Shown piece after piece: positions 11,650 to 25,639 of a stretch of 64,000 bases of DNA (positions are counted from its first letter, which is position 1; each line of letters starts with the position of its first letter). The position numbers and the translations under genes are program-made. This DNA is from Lasioglossum baleicum (Eukaryota; Arthropoda; Insecta; Hymenoptera; Halictidae). Under the pieces are notes generated by a model. That model made no database searches, was not told the DNA's origin, and worked only from the letters and a program-made list of their open reading frames with translations. The stretch covers positions 5,084,001-5,148,000 of the forward strand of contig NC_134941.1 of NCBI RefSeq assembly GCF_051020765.1, read 5' to 3'.

Positions 11650-14600
11650 TCGTCGATGACAGTGTTATACTATTTTGATTATTTCACAAATTGTAAATTC
11701 ATGCGAAAAATTGCTCCGGGATCGATCGGAGTTCAGCAAACTGTAATCAGATTAGTGATTAGCTCTGTGATTGCAGTGCAATAAAGTCGCTGGGAAACGA
11801 TCATATTTATCGAGCAATCAGAAGTTGCGTTTAATAAATAACAGGCATAATCGGACCAACCGAGATGATTAACTGACTAATCACGGAATCATTATACTTT
11901 GGATTACCTATGATTGAAGCAATAAGTTAATTACGGTATCGAGTGTCATTGAGCTCTGCGCGTACATTACCGATTCTGGGACGAGTTGAACCAATTTTTC
12001 CATTGAACGCGAGCTACTGATTGATAATGATCACGAACATTCTTCGGGAATCTTTTATTACTGTTTTTTACTTTCTTTTTTGCTTGTCAATTGTAACAGT
12101 AAAGTAGTCAATTACTATACGACTTTGGTTAGACTCATATTGCACAATGCAGACAACTGTTCTCGAAATGAAAATGTCTAATTACATGTTAAAAGGGGTA
12201 AGGTAAAGCGACTGCAAGCGTAGCAGTGCATGCATTGCATTATTTTCATCTGGAATTTTCAATTTTTTCATTGTACTTCGTCACAGTGTCTTAATGAAAC
12301 GAAAGGGATGTTTAATTAGCTGAAAATTAAGATTTTACAAACAATCAAAATTGTATAATGCCTTCAATGATGAGCATTATAAAATTTACTATTTCTTCAA
12401 ATAACTTGAGGTGACTTCAGATAAATAAATTCACAATAAATTTTGACGATATAATCAAGGAATACAATTTTTTAAATATGATTCAGATTTTTGTTAAAGT
12501 TACCAAAAAATGAGCAAATCGTCGGTAATTGTATGAATCAGATCGACAGCCAGCACTGTCAGCCTCAGAGCTGCTAAAAAATGAAGAAACCGCGTCGGTG
12601 GCATTGTTACAGATCGCGGAAGCAAGGATCCCGGATGAAAAACTCCATTATCGAATTTCATTTCTGTTCCGTGCACTAGTTTCGTAACTAGTTCACGCGG
12701 CGAAACGAACGAACAATGTTGCTGTGTGATCGGTGGATGTTAGCGGTACATTTTAAGGGAATTAAAGACCACTGATGAAAAAAGTTTTCGGGCGAAAATA
12801 ATGTTGTTTTCCAGCGACGAAATTTCCGAATTACGGCTGACAGTTTTGGGAAGATTAAAGTCAATTGCCAAATTTACGGCTTTCGGAAAAAGCAAGCCTC
12901 CCCTTGCCTATATTTCATGAATAATATTGTTTTTCTGTATTTTAGACACACGTTATATCAAATAATATATTCTAGCAATTTCATGTCTAGATTGAGAATC
13001 TCTGTACGAATTTATATTTTGATAATGCAATTAGTTAGTGAAATTAACACTAAAATGCAACAAACAAGATAATTCGAGAGAATATTACAAAAACATTATT
13101 TAAATAATTACAAGAAAAGAAAAATTATGGTAAAAAGTATCTATCAGGAATTAGGACTACCGTAGAAAGTTGAAAATTACAGACGAAAATAATAAATTTT
13201 GTACGTTAATCAATGAATACAGCTTCTGAAATTCTTTGAAGGAATTGCTGATATTTTTTAACAAAATTGCACTAAAATTTTATCAGAAAAATTTGTATGA
13301 CCGTCTATACAAAATTACAAGAAGGTAATAATACCTAAAAACGTAAAATTTAAACGTTATTAATAATCGTTTATGTTATTAACTATCGTTAATAATCCGC
13401 CAAATACTGTATAATACGTTAAACAGAAGTTGTCATCGACGATCAAATTATGCTCACTTCGATATCAGTTTAATTGATTTGATAAGTATATATATTTTTA
13501 CTGCAGTTAATAATTGTAAAACATTAAGAATGTATTTACATATAACAAACCGTGATTATAATTAGTGAGAGAGATATATTAAATTCTTCTAAAGTGACAG
13601 CAAAAAATAAATGGAATTAAATATAAATCATCTATTGAGAATCCGCTATGTTGTTTATTCATGAGCACATTAATTTTCGTCATCTTCCATCTCCAAACAA
13701 AACATAGACTGGTAAAATTAAAAGTAGAATTTTGTGTTAACAATATAGAAATTTGGAGCATTCTATCTAATGTGCGTCTTACTATCATATTGTATTATTT
13801 TTTTAACAAATAAACGATATTTGTAACTATGATTAAGTGTCGTTTCATCGCAATAAAAAGTAATATTTGCAATGAAACATTTTTGTATGTACGGGGCATT
13901 GCATGTTTCGAAATTATGCTCTAACTTTATGAGCATCAGAGTGTTAATTTACGAATTTACTATATCTCTACCACGGCCGATAAATAAAACACAAATCCGT
14001 ATACAACAAATTCAGCTCAATTTGTGCTATTACATGTAATACCCGATTATGTACGAGTTTTTTATGACGTATTAATATATCAACGCACAATTGTATATAA
14101 GTTATGTCGTGTAGTTACGTCAACGATGAAGCATCATGTATCATAGTGAATTAATGGTAAAGAAAACACGTTTATTGTATTATTACAAACAAATGGTTAA
14201 TGAGTTTTATGTTTTCAAATATAATATGCATTAATAATAATTGCATATGATATTGGGGCACTTATTCAAACGAGGATTAAGGTAACAGTGGTTCATTTGA
14301 ATACAACCTATCGATTAATCGGTGATTAATATTGCGTCGCTTATAAATATTACAGTATCTATATGTGGATTTCTTGTTGTTACAATGGCAGACAAAATCT
14401 TCGAACATTCTCTTTATGTTAAACAGTAATTAACATTCGATAGATTTACGTATGACCAAAAATTAAAATTAAGAATTAAAAACTGTTAAATATTGAGAAA
14501 CTGTTATTATTAGTTAACGTTATTTGATACTAAATTTATATCAGGAGAACTGTATCTTGATAAGACTAGACTGCAGATTTCATGCATTCGTATTGTGCAT

Positions 14601-15880
14601 GAATAAATTAATGAAATTTTTATTTTGATCTTAATGAAGCATTTATCACGGGAACAAAGTGTCATTCATTTTCAACTATTTTAAATAAATAAGGAATGTA
14701 AAGCAACGTCTGCAGTCTAATATGAAAGTAGAAAATTTTTTAAGAAAAAATGTTACCTTATTTATCGTAATGGAATTCGCACTTTATTTTAACACACTAG
14801 AGTTCGAAATGCACTAGACGCTGCACTTACGAGAAATATCAGGAAAAACGAGTTTGTTGAGTTTCTGAATAGTATTTTGTTCGCTATTGTAATCAATTAA
14901 CAGCAAATAAAGTTGTATTGCTACGTGTATGTTCAGAAGAAGTATTAGCCTGTAGATACATTGATATTTTCTGTGACGACTCGTGATCGAAGAGGGAAAA
15001 ACAGACAACGATGGAGGCTGTTCGAAAGCTGCCATTCGTTTTTATCCGTAACAAGTCTCGCTAATAAGAAGTCTCATCGATGAAGAAACTCTTCGTTGGC
15101 TGGTTTTAAAAGTGTCAGACCCACTTTTGTTGTGGGTGGGAAGCCATTTACACGATTTTGTACTCTTACATGATGTACTTACGGATGATCTATCATTGAT
15201 GACGAAAAATGATACTGTGTGATTCTTCATAAAAAACTAAACATATAAAATAATTTGAATTCTTTTTGGAAAAATGATTTTAGAACGTTTGATACGCGTA
15301 TACTCTGATCTCGAAATAATGTGAGGCAAACAAGAAATTAGATCTGATCGAAAATGATATCAATTATAAGTTATTAATGTGGGTTTAATTCATTGATATA
15401 CTCAGTGGAGCTCTCACACGTGAATTAAACAGTTCAATGAATTCACTGTGTTATTACCAAAATAATTGTTTGTTTCCAATTAGTTAAATGTATATGTTGC
15501 TTCAACAATTTTCGTAACAAATCGTTTAATATAATAGATCAGTGGACTGCATATTCATGCAAAAGAAGATTTTATTTTCTCTAATAGATAAAACGTATGA
15601 AAAACACGAACATATTCATTTTTCTATTAATATTTTCATCGTACATAAGTTTGATCATTCCATTTACTTTTATTGTTAATGGAAATATTGTCCACATTGA
15701 AAATATGAATAATGCAAACATAAAGTATGGTTACGCTCACCTAATTTCAGAGTAGATATGTCTAAAGCCGACGCGTTCTCAAAAAGACCGATAAAATTCC
15801 ACGTCTCAAATTTATTTTTCAACGAATCTCCGAGCTCTCCGGTTGTATTATAAATGATGGATCATCCGCCGTAGCGCTGC
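11650..15880. other. Gene-free AT-rich stretch
   Basis: This stretch is low-complexity and AT-rich with no supportable exon. GC-richer pockets lie around 12,530-12,900. Degenerate relatives of the short dispersed repeat lie near 14,568-14,650 and 15,541-15,580 (ACTGCAGATTTCATGCAT and similar). Nothing else is recognised. Confidence 0.5.
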
Positions 15881-16560
15881 ACCCCTAATCGGCGCTTAAG
15901 GTTTCGGTCGTTCGAGACCACCTGAGGGATAATCCCCGTCGCGGTAGTTATCGCAAACCACTGTCACTTGTCTCCAATCAGCAGACACGGAGCATTAACT
16001 TGCCGACACAAGTGTTTCTCAAATAGCAACGGAAATTGCTCGCGCATAAAACCGGCGATCGCAGCTTAACGTGATTTACCGGCGGGGAAGAAGCGATCGA
16101 AAACCTTTCGCGTCCGATTATAGCGTTCGCGTGCCACGGCGACGAACTGGCGAAACCCGCGGTAGTGGTTTTCAGAAGAAAGACACTCTATCAAAAACAT
16201 CATCGCCGTGTCCCAAGGTTCGACGTGTGGAAGAAATTGCAGATTGCAGTGCTCTAGTGTCGTGGTAAAAAGAGACAATGGACATATGGCACGCAGAAAT
16301 TACGGTCGAAAGGAAAAACAGGCGTAGTTGCGCGCGTTCGTGTACTCGTGTGTGTTTTTGGAAATGTGTTTCGATGTGCGGTTCTGCGAATCATGGACAG
16401 TCGTAAGAATGACGTTACCGCGAACCGATCATTTGTAATATTCGTTCGATCGTGCGTTAACAAATCTTACGTGTGTGCGAACGATGTCCACGTTTGATAC
16501 TTTCTGATGAAGCGAGAAAGGACGGAGCGAATCACTCGCTGAGACTGAGGACAGACATTG
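15881..16560. promoter_or_regulatory. CpG-rich island, possible promoter or 5' exon region
   Basis: This is a block of about 680 bp, clearly richer in G, C and CpG than its AT-rich flanks. It has short conflicting frames on both strands, none convincing. A GTAAGA donor-like site occurs at 16403 after ATGGACAGTC, so a non-coding or very short coding first exon is possible. I cannot decide the strand. In insects such islands within AT-rich DNA often mark promoters or constrained elements; that reading is inference. Confidence 0.3.
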
Positions 16561-16599
16561 ACGCCGATTTTGATTTTTAATGGACTTTTAAAAGGCCGT

Positions 16600-17971
16600 G
16601 AATGAATACTTTCTTAAGGATATGTACTCGAAGGAATTCTCATGGAATAACGTTTTAGACACTCGTTACCTTATTTACGTTTCATATCGTGCATCACACA
16701 GCCATCGAATTTTGTTAGTTAACCCTCTGGTGCATGGTCTGTTTAGACTAATGAAAATTGTTGCTCGTTCTTGAAATTAATTGATAGCTTAAATATATTC
16801 GCTTCCTTTGTTCGTAGTAGTGTTTTGCGATAAAGCGACGACCTCACCAGAACCGGATGAACAATATTTATTAATGAAAATGCAGGTGAAAGTTTTTCTA
16901 TCCAGACATTGTGAGGAGTTCTATTCACCCGTGCACTGGAGGGTTAATCACTCTTTACGTATAAGAACCGTCGCAGGAATAAGGCGTTATTAATCATTCT
17001 GAATAAGTTACAAAATTCAGTAGGTGAATCGTAATGTTAGCTTCTTCTACAAAGTGGAAATTCACTTTAGTATCCCTTATATTTTAAGTCGATCTTTCGT
17101 TAATAGCTGTATCGTAAATATTCGTCTTTAGCGATTAAAAAAAGGGAACGTATTACACGTAATTTTTATAAGAAAAAAATATCATTTCATGAATAATCGA
17201 AAATTTCCCTCAGCGACGCTCAAACCCTCACATTTCATTGATAAAGTTCGTTTGTTTATTCACGAAATTATATAATATGATATTGTTACTTGTGATCTTT
17301 GGGAACACTAAATTATTTAATCAGGTGATACTTATTGATTGCTGTGTTCGTTTACCTGTCCGCTGTTTTGATACATAATATAATACCTACTAACGTTAAT
17401 TACATTACACAAAGGTTTACTAATGTTACGGAGATAATTACGCGCCTATGAAATTTAATACGAGATCCACAGTAATTGTAGAAGAATCGACGTAGAGGGC
17501 TTATTTAGTCATTTTCCTCGTTTTAATGCATTTGATAAAGCCAAAAGCAGTTTTGGAATGCGGGAGACAAGCGAATATAAATGAATTTCGTACGATCGAT
17601 CTTATACACTCGATTTTCTTTGTCCTTTGCCCTGGACACTGGAATTTTACTGGTATTATTTTACAACGATATTGTCAAGAGAATTTCCGGCCAAAACTCG
17701 TCAAAAGAAGTTCTAATATTACGAAATTCCAAGAGATACGTCTCCAAGTAACAGGTGAATGTACAGGCAAATCGTGTTTTATGGTTCGTTGTATCTTTAT
17801 TGAATGAAATCTGTATTTTTATCAAAATCCAAGTAAGTGTTTGGAAAAAACACAAAGAGAGATATCAACTTGTATTTTACATTCGTCTCCGTATTGGAGA
17901 AATAATTCCGAAAAGAAATCATGAAACGGATATTTGCTTCGGCGAGTACGCGAATTGATTTTGTTTTCATA
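16600..17971. other. Gene-free stretch
   Basis: There are several short frames on both strands (for example 17526-17807 +), but none has recognisable protein content or good splice signals. Nothing else is recognised. Confidence 0.45.
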
Positions 17972-18226
17972 TTAACCCCTTGACATACGAATTAAATGAA
18001 ATTGTACTATGTATTATTTAACTTATCATTTGTATAAGCTTAACAATGAATTTCGGTATACAGTATACGGTATACGGTGCAGATCCAAGACAAATGTGTT
18101 GCTGGAATGATAATAGACATGTTGGTAATATTTGCTGTTAATATTAAGCAATACTTACTTCCATGTGTGCAGTGTCGTAAGACGGACCCAACTTATCTGG
18201 AATGTCTGTGTACATCAAGGGGTTAA
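17972..18226. mobile_element. piggyBac-like MITE, TTAA-flanked (copy 1)
   Basis: The element is bounded by TTAA on both sides. It starts CCCCTTGACATACGA and ends TGTACATCAAGGGG, which are inverted termini. TTAA target duplication with CCC-type termini is the hallmark of the piggyBac superfamily. Internal blocks (CTTATCATTTGT, GCTTAACAATGAAT, GATAATAGACAT, GTTAATATT) are shared in order with 33567-33776, so the two are copies of one family. This copy is about 255 bp and includes a GGTATAC-type microrepeat near 18,055-18,080. There is no transposase. Confidence 0.8.
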
Positions 18227-19837
18227 CTGAAATCTTGGTTCGAAGGCAATTGACACTGTAACAATCGAATCAAAATGATTATGTAAATAATTTTCTCTCG
18301 AGTGCTATGGAACGATTGTCATTTCTATTTTCGTTTGTCTAGTTTCAATTCGTAAGCTGTTATCTGATCATCTCGTTTCGTTCGAATTGATTGTGTGCTA
18401 TTTAACGCGAATGTGATCAAGGGAGGATGAAAAGCAGCATGCGAGAAGAATGAACAAATGAGGACGAGAGTGTGCGTGAAGAGCGAAATGTAGAAGAAGA
18501 ATGTATTAAAATTCCCAGACAAATACCGACCTGGCCAGACGTCGATGTAGAAAAACGAATTCCACCGAATTAACCCCCTTCTAAGACCCAAACCCAATCC
18601 CATAACTACTTTCTACTAAAGAGTAGGTGTTAACGATAAAAGGTCGAAGTCACCCTGAACTGATACCTTGGACTGCATTATTTGAATGCAATTTTGTATC
18701 GTGAATATTCATCCAAATAATTCCTCAGTTTTTCTATTATGATTAAGTGTAACACTAATTGGCCTAAACAGAATAGGGTTTCAAAAAGTAAATACTGCTC
18801 TGCGAACATATATGGATTAAATCCGTATATGGATTAAAATGTGTAGAGCCAGTATTGATGTAGGTACTGTATTTTCGCGATACAGAATTCATTGGCACAG
18901 AATTTACTCAATAAAATTATTTTATTAAATTTCATATGAATATTTTTAATTTAATAAAATTTAAGTAATTTGGTGAAATATTAAATTTTATAAGAGACGT
19001 ATTACTATTGATTTTGGTTACGCTTCCAATCTCGATTTTAAATTACTGTAACTATATGTATAACTTAGACCTAACATAGACCTACATACTTATAAAAATG
19101 ATTTCGTTAAAGACTTTTAAAGATCACTCAGAAGGGTGGCCTTGACAATATACAATATACGTGAAGGTCAATGTTATTAAGGCTTTTTATAAACATTTAC
19201 GTAACATATTTTTCTCAATTTTAACTAAAATATTTTTTATATCATTCTATATATGTTTTGCACATAGAATAACGTTGAGTAAAAGTAGATCGCTGTTTTT
19301 TTAAGAGAATTGATTAAAGATGTCAATGTCTCCAAGAGAAAACAATGTTGTTTCCAATCGTTGCACGTCTAGCATTGGCAACAGGTCTGAGGAATTTCAA
19401 ACATGGATGAATATTCAGCCACGGTAGTGCGATAGTTCGAGGTGAACAGAGGTAGCTGTTCAGGGTTACTGGCGCAAAAAGAAAACCGTAAGTTGCAGCG
19501 ATAAGACGTAGGAATTTCTGTGTGTAAACGACATGACTCTGCGAGCTCTTATAATTTACACCGTGAACTAACAGGTAAATTGAAACTGTGCTCCCACTAC
19601 CACGTTCCCTTAGCATGTATTCTTTTCACACGATTCTCGAGGCATTCTTGTACATAATGTTTTACTCTTGTAAATAAATTATCCATATGATCCGGACTGA
19701 TTGATTCTTTCTCCTTTCCAAACTCTCTATACTCCCTGCTTTCTATTACAATTGTATCACTGCAAGGTAAGTACAGAAAATAACGTTTGGAACCGAAAGT
19801 GGACAATTTACTGCACTATACAGACATTACTGATTAC
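18227..19837. other. Gene-free stretch
   Basis: This is AT-rich DNA with no supportable exon. Minus-strand frames at 18325-18603 and 19323-19616 do not resemble known proteins and overlap simple sequence. Nothing else is recognised. Confidence 0.45.
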
Positions 19838-19894
19838 TAGACTGCGGATCTTAATCAAAATAAAAATTGTCTGCATCGATTGCAAGAAGTAGAA
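19838..19894 (+). repeat. Short dispersed repeat, near-complete copy
   Basis: It reads TAGACTGCGGATCTTAATCA, then AAATAAAAATTGTCTGCATC and GATTGCAAGAAGTAGA. This copy contains both the GACTGCGGATC start and the TGCAAGAAGTAGA end, so it helps delimit the unit at about 55-60 bp. A further relative lies at about 20085-20130. Confidence 0.6.
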
Positions 19895-20150
19895 ACCAAA
19901 TCGAATGTTATACCTTCCCTTAATGATTTTTTTTTAGGTTGGTTTATTTTTAAGGTCGCATCAACATCTCGGGTTATTAGCGACCGCGTTACATTACCCT
20001 TAATGATTTTAAAAGAGGAGAAATCATATAATGACATCTTCAATTTTCAAAATATTTCAATAATTTTTAATTTCACCTACTAAATTTTACTATAAATGCA
20101 TAAAGAGAGAGATCTGCAGTCTACTGAATACTAATTAGAGAAAAACTAAA

Positions 20151-20352
20151 AAAACGTCTTCTTAAAATTTTCAATATAGGTCCATATAAAAAAATAGTAA
20201 AATACAACTTTCAGTATTTCCCCTGTAATTCCTACCAACTGCAATTTTTTCAAAATTTTTTTTCCATGTCATGTAGGCAACTAATTGTTCTAACTTCTCC
20301 AAAAATCCAAGTCGTATGCTCCAATATTAAAAAAGTTATCGTCCTTTTAAAA
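20151..20352 (+). mobile_element. Half copy (one arm) of the foldback family of 45126-45811
   Basis: This piece of about 200 bp is clearly homologous to 45581-45781, the right arm of the large foldback. Shared words, in order, include TTTTCAATATAGG, AAAATRCAACTTT, CCAATATTAAAAAAGTTATC and GTC(C/T)TTTT. No matching left arm is found nearby, so this is a decayed or solo arm. It contains no gene. Confidence 0.7.
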
Positions 20353-21291
20353 GCATATTACACGTTAAGTAAAATATATGTGTAATAAATATTCGTATTT
20401 AAGTTAGAATTTACAGGTCATATTTTACATTACATATTAACATTTTCAAAGGTGACCACTATGGCCGATTTTTCAAAGGATGGAATACATCAATGGCTAC
20501 AATAGCTGTCCATCCCAGGCGAAGGACGCAAATGTAATCATTCTGGAGTGATTGTTGTGGGGCGGAAATCTATTATGATCAACGTTGCACGTCAGGTCTC
20601 TGCCAGTGTAAGTGTCCCCTTTGCAAATAAAAATCCATAAAAATCTTCCATGGACCTAGAAATTCATAGACGAAATAAATCATCGAGGGAAGAGAAATCG
20701 TGAGAATTGTTTACACGGTCGAAGAATTTGCTATTGCATCGGACTTATGGACGTTTCGACTTTAAAAGCAACTCAGAAGGCCGATTGTGATTCGGAAGTA
20801 ATAGGAACTGGAACGAAGGCGTAGGTCGGGAAAATCGATAGGCTTGACCCCGATGCGCTTGAACTTTTCTTTCCCTTCGCGATATTTAAGAATGCCCTGC
20901 CTCGGTTCGCGAACCCTTTCGTCGTGTGACGTGCTTGCAAAATTGTGACGATTATTAATTGTTCCGTTGCAACAATTACCACCACAGATTTTCACAAACA
21001 GTGAATCCAAAAGTATTTGAACAGGTCTTTGAACACTAAATGAAGACCCTTTTCTGGTCCAAACTGTTACAAATTGGAACGTCTGTAAAAATATTGAGAA
21101 GGTATTCATGACTGAAACCATCGTAGATTTAAAGGTTGAAGCTTCACCTTTACAACAAATATTTAATATTCAATAATGTATTGCCATCTTTGCAATAAAA
21201 TTAGCTAAAATTGAAAATGACCTTCGAAATGGTGAAAATTTAGAGTGCAAAACCTAAAAAACTTTAATCAAGATTGCAGGACGACATAATA

Positions 21292-21372
21292 TTGGGTTGG
21301 CAAATAAGTTCGTTCGGTTTTGTTACATTGGAATAAATCACAAAAACTGAACGAGCTTATTTTCCAACCCAA
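21292..21372. mobile_element. Mariner-derived MITE, about 81 bp
   Basis: It begins TTGGGTTGGCAAATAAGTTC and ends with the inverse TTTTCCAACCCAA, with TA duplicated on each side. The inverted termini match mariner consensus ends. The interior ATAAATCACAAAAACTG is shared with 6674-6753. It is non-autonomous, and better preserved at its termini than the other copy. Confidence 0.85.
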
Positions 21373-21429
21373 TATTACACGAAAAAAATCCGATAGATAT
21401 CTATGCAAAATCCGGAAAACACGTTTCCA

Positions 21430-22400
21430 GGTACGATATACTTCGAGCGGAGCGAATCATTTCTCTATCGATTCCCCGTCCGCAAGCTCGACGCGCAGCG
21501 ACCGCCAAGAAACACAGAGACAAAGGGAACGGATCACTCTTGAAGAATGCTCGCAGACGCCGATTTAAAAAAGAATTCGCCATCACGGGGGGGGGAGGAA
21601 GAAGTGTCGAAAACAGGACAGCTCGCGGCATCGTGTGGCCTACTTTATCAAACTCCTGGAAATAGGATATCCGGCGGTATGTATTTTGTAGGTTGCCGGG
21701 CAAACAAAACAACACCATGGAAGAAGCATCGCACGCATGAAGTAGAAAGCACCGAGAAAAAGAGGAGCAGCTAGGTACGAGGAGACAACGGAGAGACATG
21801 CGAAGTAGGCGGCATGAAATATTCTTCCTCCCGGCGAAACACCTTAATTATTCCGGCCGTGACGAATGCTAATTTAACATTTTCCGCGAGGAGGGGTTGC
21901 GGAGACAGGAGTATGCTGATTAACCGACACTCGAGACCGGCGTATCCTAAATTCGACACTGCGTTCACCCTGCTATTGTTTGCCGGCCGAACTTAATTAA
22001 CAACGTTAATCAGGCCACTTGAATTTCGCTCGGTCAATGAAAGGACACAGAGTGTCGCGGCTCGAATACGATTCTCCCCTGTGGCTGAACAAATTTTTGG
22101 GGCAGACGACGCGCCAAGTTAGAGTCGGGTTTACCATGATGCTTTCGCTCAAGCTAATTCGTGTGTAAAGCGGCGAATTTCGCACGCGGAACACTGCCAG
22201 CTCGAATTCGTTAAAGCCTTTCCGGCCGCGTGTTTTAATAGAAAATTTCTGCTCGACAACCTTGCCCACGTTGTCGCATCGAAAGGACGGAATTATGATA
22301 AAAATCGTGACGTCTGTTAGCACCCGACAGCGAAACTGTTCGAGCGCACTGTGTTCGCCGACGAAAATTTCGCTCGTCCCCTCGGGGACGGGTTGTGTCT
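21430..22400. other. CpG-rich, gene-free island
   Basis: Base composition shifts to CpG-rich relative to neighbours, with many short conflicting frames on both strands (for example 21401-21799 − and 22006-22323 −). None shows a recognised domain or clear splice sites. The block could be promoter-proximal or conserved non-coding DNA. I see nothing that fixes strand or function. Confidence 0.3.
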
Positions 22401-22724
22401 GAACTCTGTCACTCTTTTATCCGCATTTAACTGTCTAGAATTCTTTTTAATTTATGTACTTTTTTATTTGCAGTAGCCTTGCACTACGATGCAACTATCG
22501 TGTCATAAATAATATACAATAATTTTCTCTCTTCTTACACAACCTTAACCTCGTCTACACATTCAACCCGTTGAAGACTGGGAATTATATGTATTTATGA
22601 CAAAAATGAATGGATGGAATTTAAAATAGTAGGATGATTAAATGAATCTATGTTCATCGACACGTTATCTTCAATTGATTGAGATGATTGAGAAAAGAAA
22701 CAAATTTTGATGTTGCTCCTATAT

Positions 22725-22776
22725 TGCTTGCTATCAGTGCATTCAATTTTTATTTTTCATAAAAATCCGCAGCCTG
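22725..22776 (-). repeat. Short dispersed repeat, minus-strand copy
   Basis: The + strand reads GTGCATTCAATTTTTATTTT, then TCATAAAAATCCGCAGCCTG. This is the reverse complement of the GACTGCGGATCTTTATGC-type core. Confidence 0.5.
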
Positions 22777-22919
22777 GTTGTAACGTTACCACGGCAGGCT
22801 ATTCGTGTAAATGGAACTTCAACAATTTTTCTAAAATGTTCACAACCCCATCTACCACAGCACATAACTCCTGAAACTCTAGTGAACTCATAATGACCAC
22901 CGACTTAACACTCCAAACA

Positions 22920-25600
22920 ATTTTACTAAGTAGACGGGACGTAAAAGTTTTCGAGTAGCAAACGAGAAGAACCGTAACTTAAAAAAAGGTTGACGCGCGA
23001 GTAGAAAATCCTCCGGTACGGAAGACAGTTAAAACAGCGGAAACTCGTAACGAGCCCTCGTTTCGTATGTGTGCGAAAGTTGGTTTTCCGAACGATGAAT
23101 TTTTCGAATGTCATCGTAGTCGGCGCCAACGGAATCGCGAACGAAACAAAAATTCATGGACTAGTTTTAAACAGTAGCGGACAGTCTCGAAATCGTCGCG
23201 ATATCTGCGCTATAAAAATGAGAAAAAAAAAAGAAAAGCGATGAAACGAGACTGAAGAAGTCTGGAATATTTCTGAGCCAAGGAAATCCCGAGTTAACGA
23301 CACTTCGTCGACTCTTCTTTTCGGTTCATTTAACCCGTTCAACTTTGTCTCCCAATAACGAACCTCAGAAGTAGCAACGGTTGTCGCCCGGTTGGTATCG
23401 GAGCCCGAGGAATACCGTGGCGTTTGCGGCATCGCGATGCTTCAACGCACCCGACCGTTCAAAGGGCTCATTTCACTGTAGATACGTGAGATATCGCGCG
23501 TATCTTTAAATCGTCCCGTGTGCAAACAATATAAACAGAAAGCTCAAAAGGAAAAGAGGATGAAACCGGAGCGTAGCTCAAGCGTGGCTCTTTCAATTTC
23601 AGTCGAAATTTCCTTTGAATGAGCTCCCTTCTACCAACGTAATATCTTTCCTTTGCCCAATTCCGGCAAACGCCGCCCAAGATTGTATCAGCTTTCGGCG
23701 CGAATTACTTGGATCGAGAAGCATTTAAGAAGTTACGTACCTTTGAAACGGTCGAAACATAAGAAAAATTCGACAATTCAATGCACAATGCACATTGAGC
23801 CAAATTCTAAGTGGAAAAAATATCAAATCAAGAAACAAATATATACTTGGGAATAAAATTAAGTACCTGTAATGAAAACTTAAGATATACTTTTTGTAGA
23901 TCCATGTATATGATATTGTTATATACATAGACAAAGGTTCATATAAAGATCAATAATTAAAAATGACAAAAACTGAGGCTCCAGTACCGATTTTGAAAAT
24001 TTCGTCCCGAAAAACAAAACACGTTCAGAATTGGTACATTCATCCCAATCACATTTCTACTTTTTCTTTCTTTTGCTATATTGTCAAGCGAGCTATTTGT
24101 ACTACAGTTCTACGATTTTCTAAATAGGAATATTTTAGAACAAGCGTTAACTAACAATTCAGGTTTAAATGGTCGTTCGAAGTTGCAAGAATAAAATCCA
24201 AAAGGTTTGAAATGTAAAATCCGCTTAGTTACGGAGTTATACAGCCGAACGTAAGCTCGTGCACGGTGACTACTATTATTATTCGGACATCCTTTAAAAC
24301 AGATTAAGGTTTTTAAAATTGGAACGAACGGATTGTGCTTTTTTTTAGAAGTTCGAAGTATTGATTTATGTACTAAATGGCTTGTGAACGAAATTTCGAA
24401 AAGAGCACAACTGGTCTCTCTCGGAACCGCTAAATAAAATACTAAAAGTTTCTTTCCAAAAATTTATTTTAAAGACTCGCATTTTGAACTCATCGTCAAA
24501 ATCTGTAATAAATCAGTGACACAAAACAGATAATACGCTTTGCAATTTATTTTGATTAAGTAAAATTTCATTTATAAGTTTTAAAGTAATCAAACTTGAA
24601 ATTAATAATGTAGGAGACGTTCCACGATTTTATATTATCCTAAGCACTCCACACTCTACTGTCACAGGTCGCACACGTAAAAATAAGAACGTGGACGACC
24701 GCATTTTACAATTCAACCACCAAGAATACCAGCATCGACAACAATGCATTTGAATATCAAAGGTAGACATAAACTATGCAGAAGGAGGTCAGAAATCTTC
24801 GGCTCGACGCATCCGGACCCCTGGAAAAATATTCCAACGGTCAGGATGTTTCACTCATCCAACTTTCCGCAGATACACAAGGTATCCCATTTTCATCTTT
24901 CTGCGCGATTGTCTTCCGACTCACTTGTTAGACGGAATCATTTCAAATTCAATTCACTTTGTTTCTACTTTTATTAATGATGCAAGCCTATTCTCCATTT
25001 TGTAAATAAATATTTGTACAAACATATTGTACTGAATATACATGTAACTAGTTTATAGCGTACTAAATTAATCTAATAAGATATTAGTATAATAATATGA
25101 ATGAAGTATTATCTTAAAATCTTTTGTGTCACTACATATTCCTGAAGTGCATATGAGGGTTAAAAATTACATTGACAAATTTTAATTGAAATTAACAAAA
25201 TTAAATAGGGAATAGGGAATTATATATAAAAATATAGAATAAAGATGAAATAATGCAGTTATTTTTAAGTCGCCTTACAAGCTGCAACCTTTATCGCTCC
25301 GGTAGCCTAATTTTTCATTCAGTTCGCTGATGTTAGTGATGTTACGAGACTTCATGCTTCCAAGCTGTCAAAGGACTGCTTCAACCTCAATTCATGACTG
25401 TAAAGTACGAGGTCGTCCACACAGCATAAATGATAGGTAGTCTAGAAAGCCCGCTCAACTTATTTCCCATTCCTATTCCTTCTCAACCTCTAAACGGTTG
25501 AAAAATAAGAGGAATTCAACAATTTTTCTTATGTATAAAAAGTTTCTCTAATGAAATTAATATATACATCGTATCATGTGATATTTAAACAGTACTCAGA
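22920..25600. other. Gene-free stretch, CpG-rich at 22,920-23,720, then AT-rich
   Basis: No coding exon is supported. The first 800 bp are CpG-rich with short frames only. The remainder is AT-rich. An ATG with a nearby GTAGAC (24744-24764) was considered as a start exon but the signals are weak. Nothing else is recognised. Confidence 0.4.
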
Positions 25601-25639
25601 ACACTAAATTTTAATCGCTTAATACACACGTAATTATGA

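Noticed and set aside
16071..16278. Overlapping frames on both strands in a CpG-rich island
   Set aside because: Neither has domain content. Overlap on opposite strands is expected in stop-poor GC-rich DNA.
21401..21799. Minus-strand frame of 132 codons
   Set aside because: No domain; conflicting frames on the other strand; better explained by CpG-rich composition with few stops.
24744..24764. ATG followed by GTAGAC as a possible start exon
   Set aside because: Weak donor, AT-rich surroundings and no promoter-like context.
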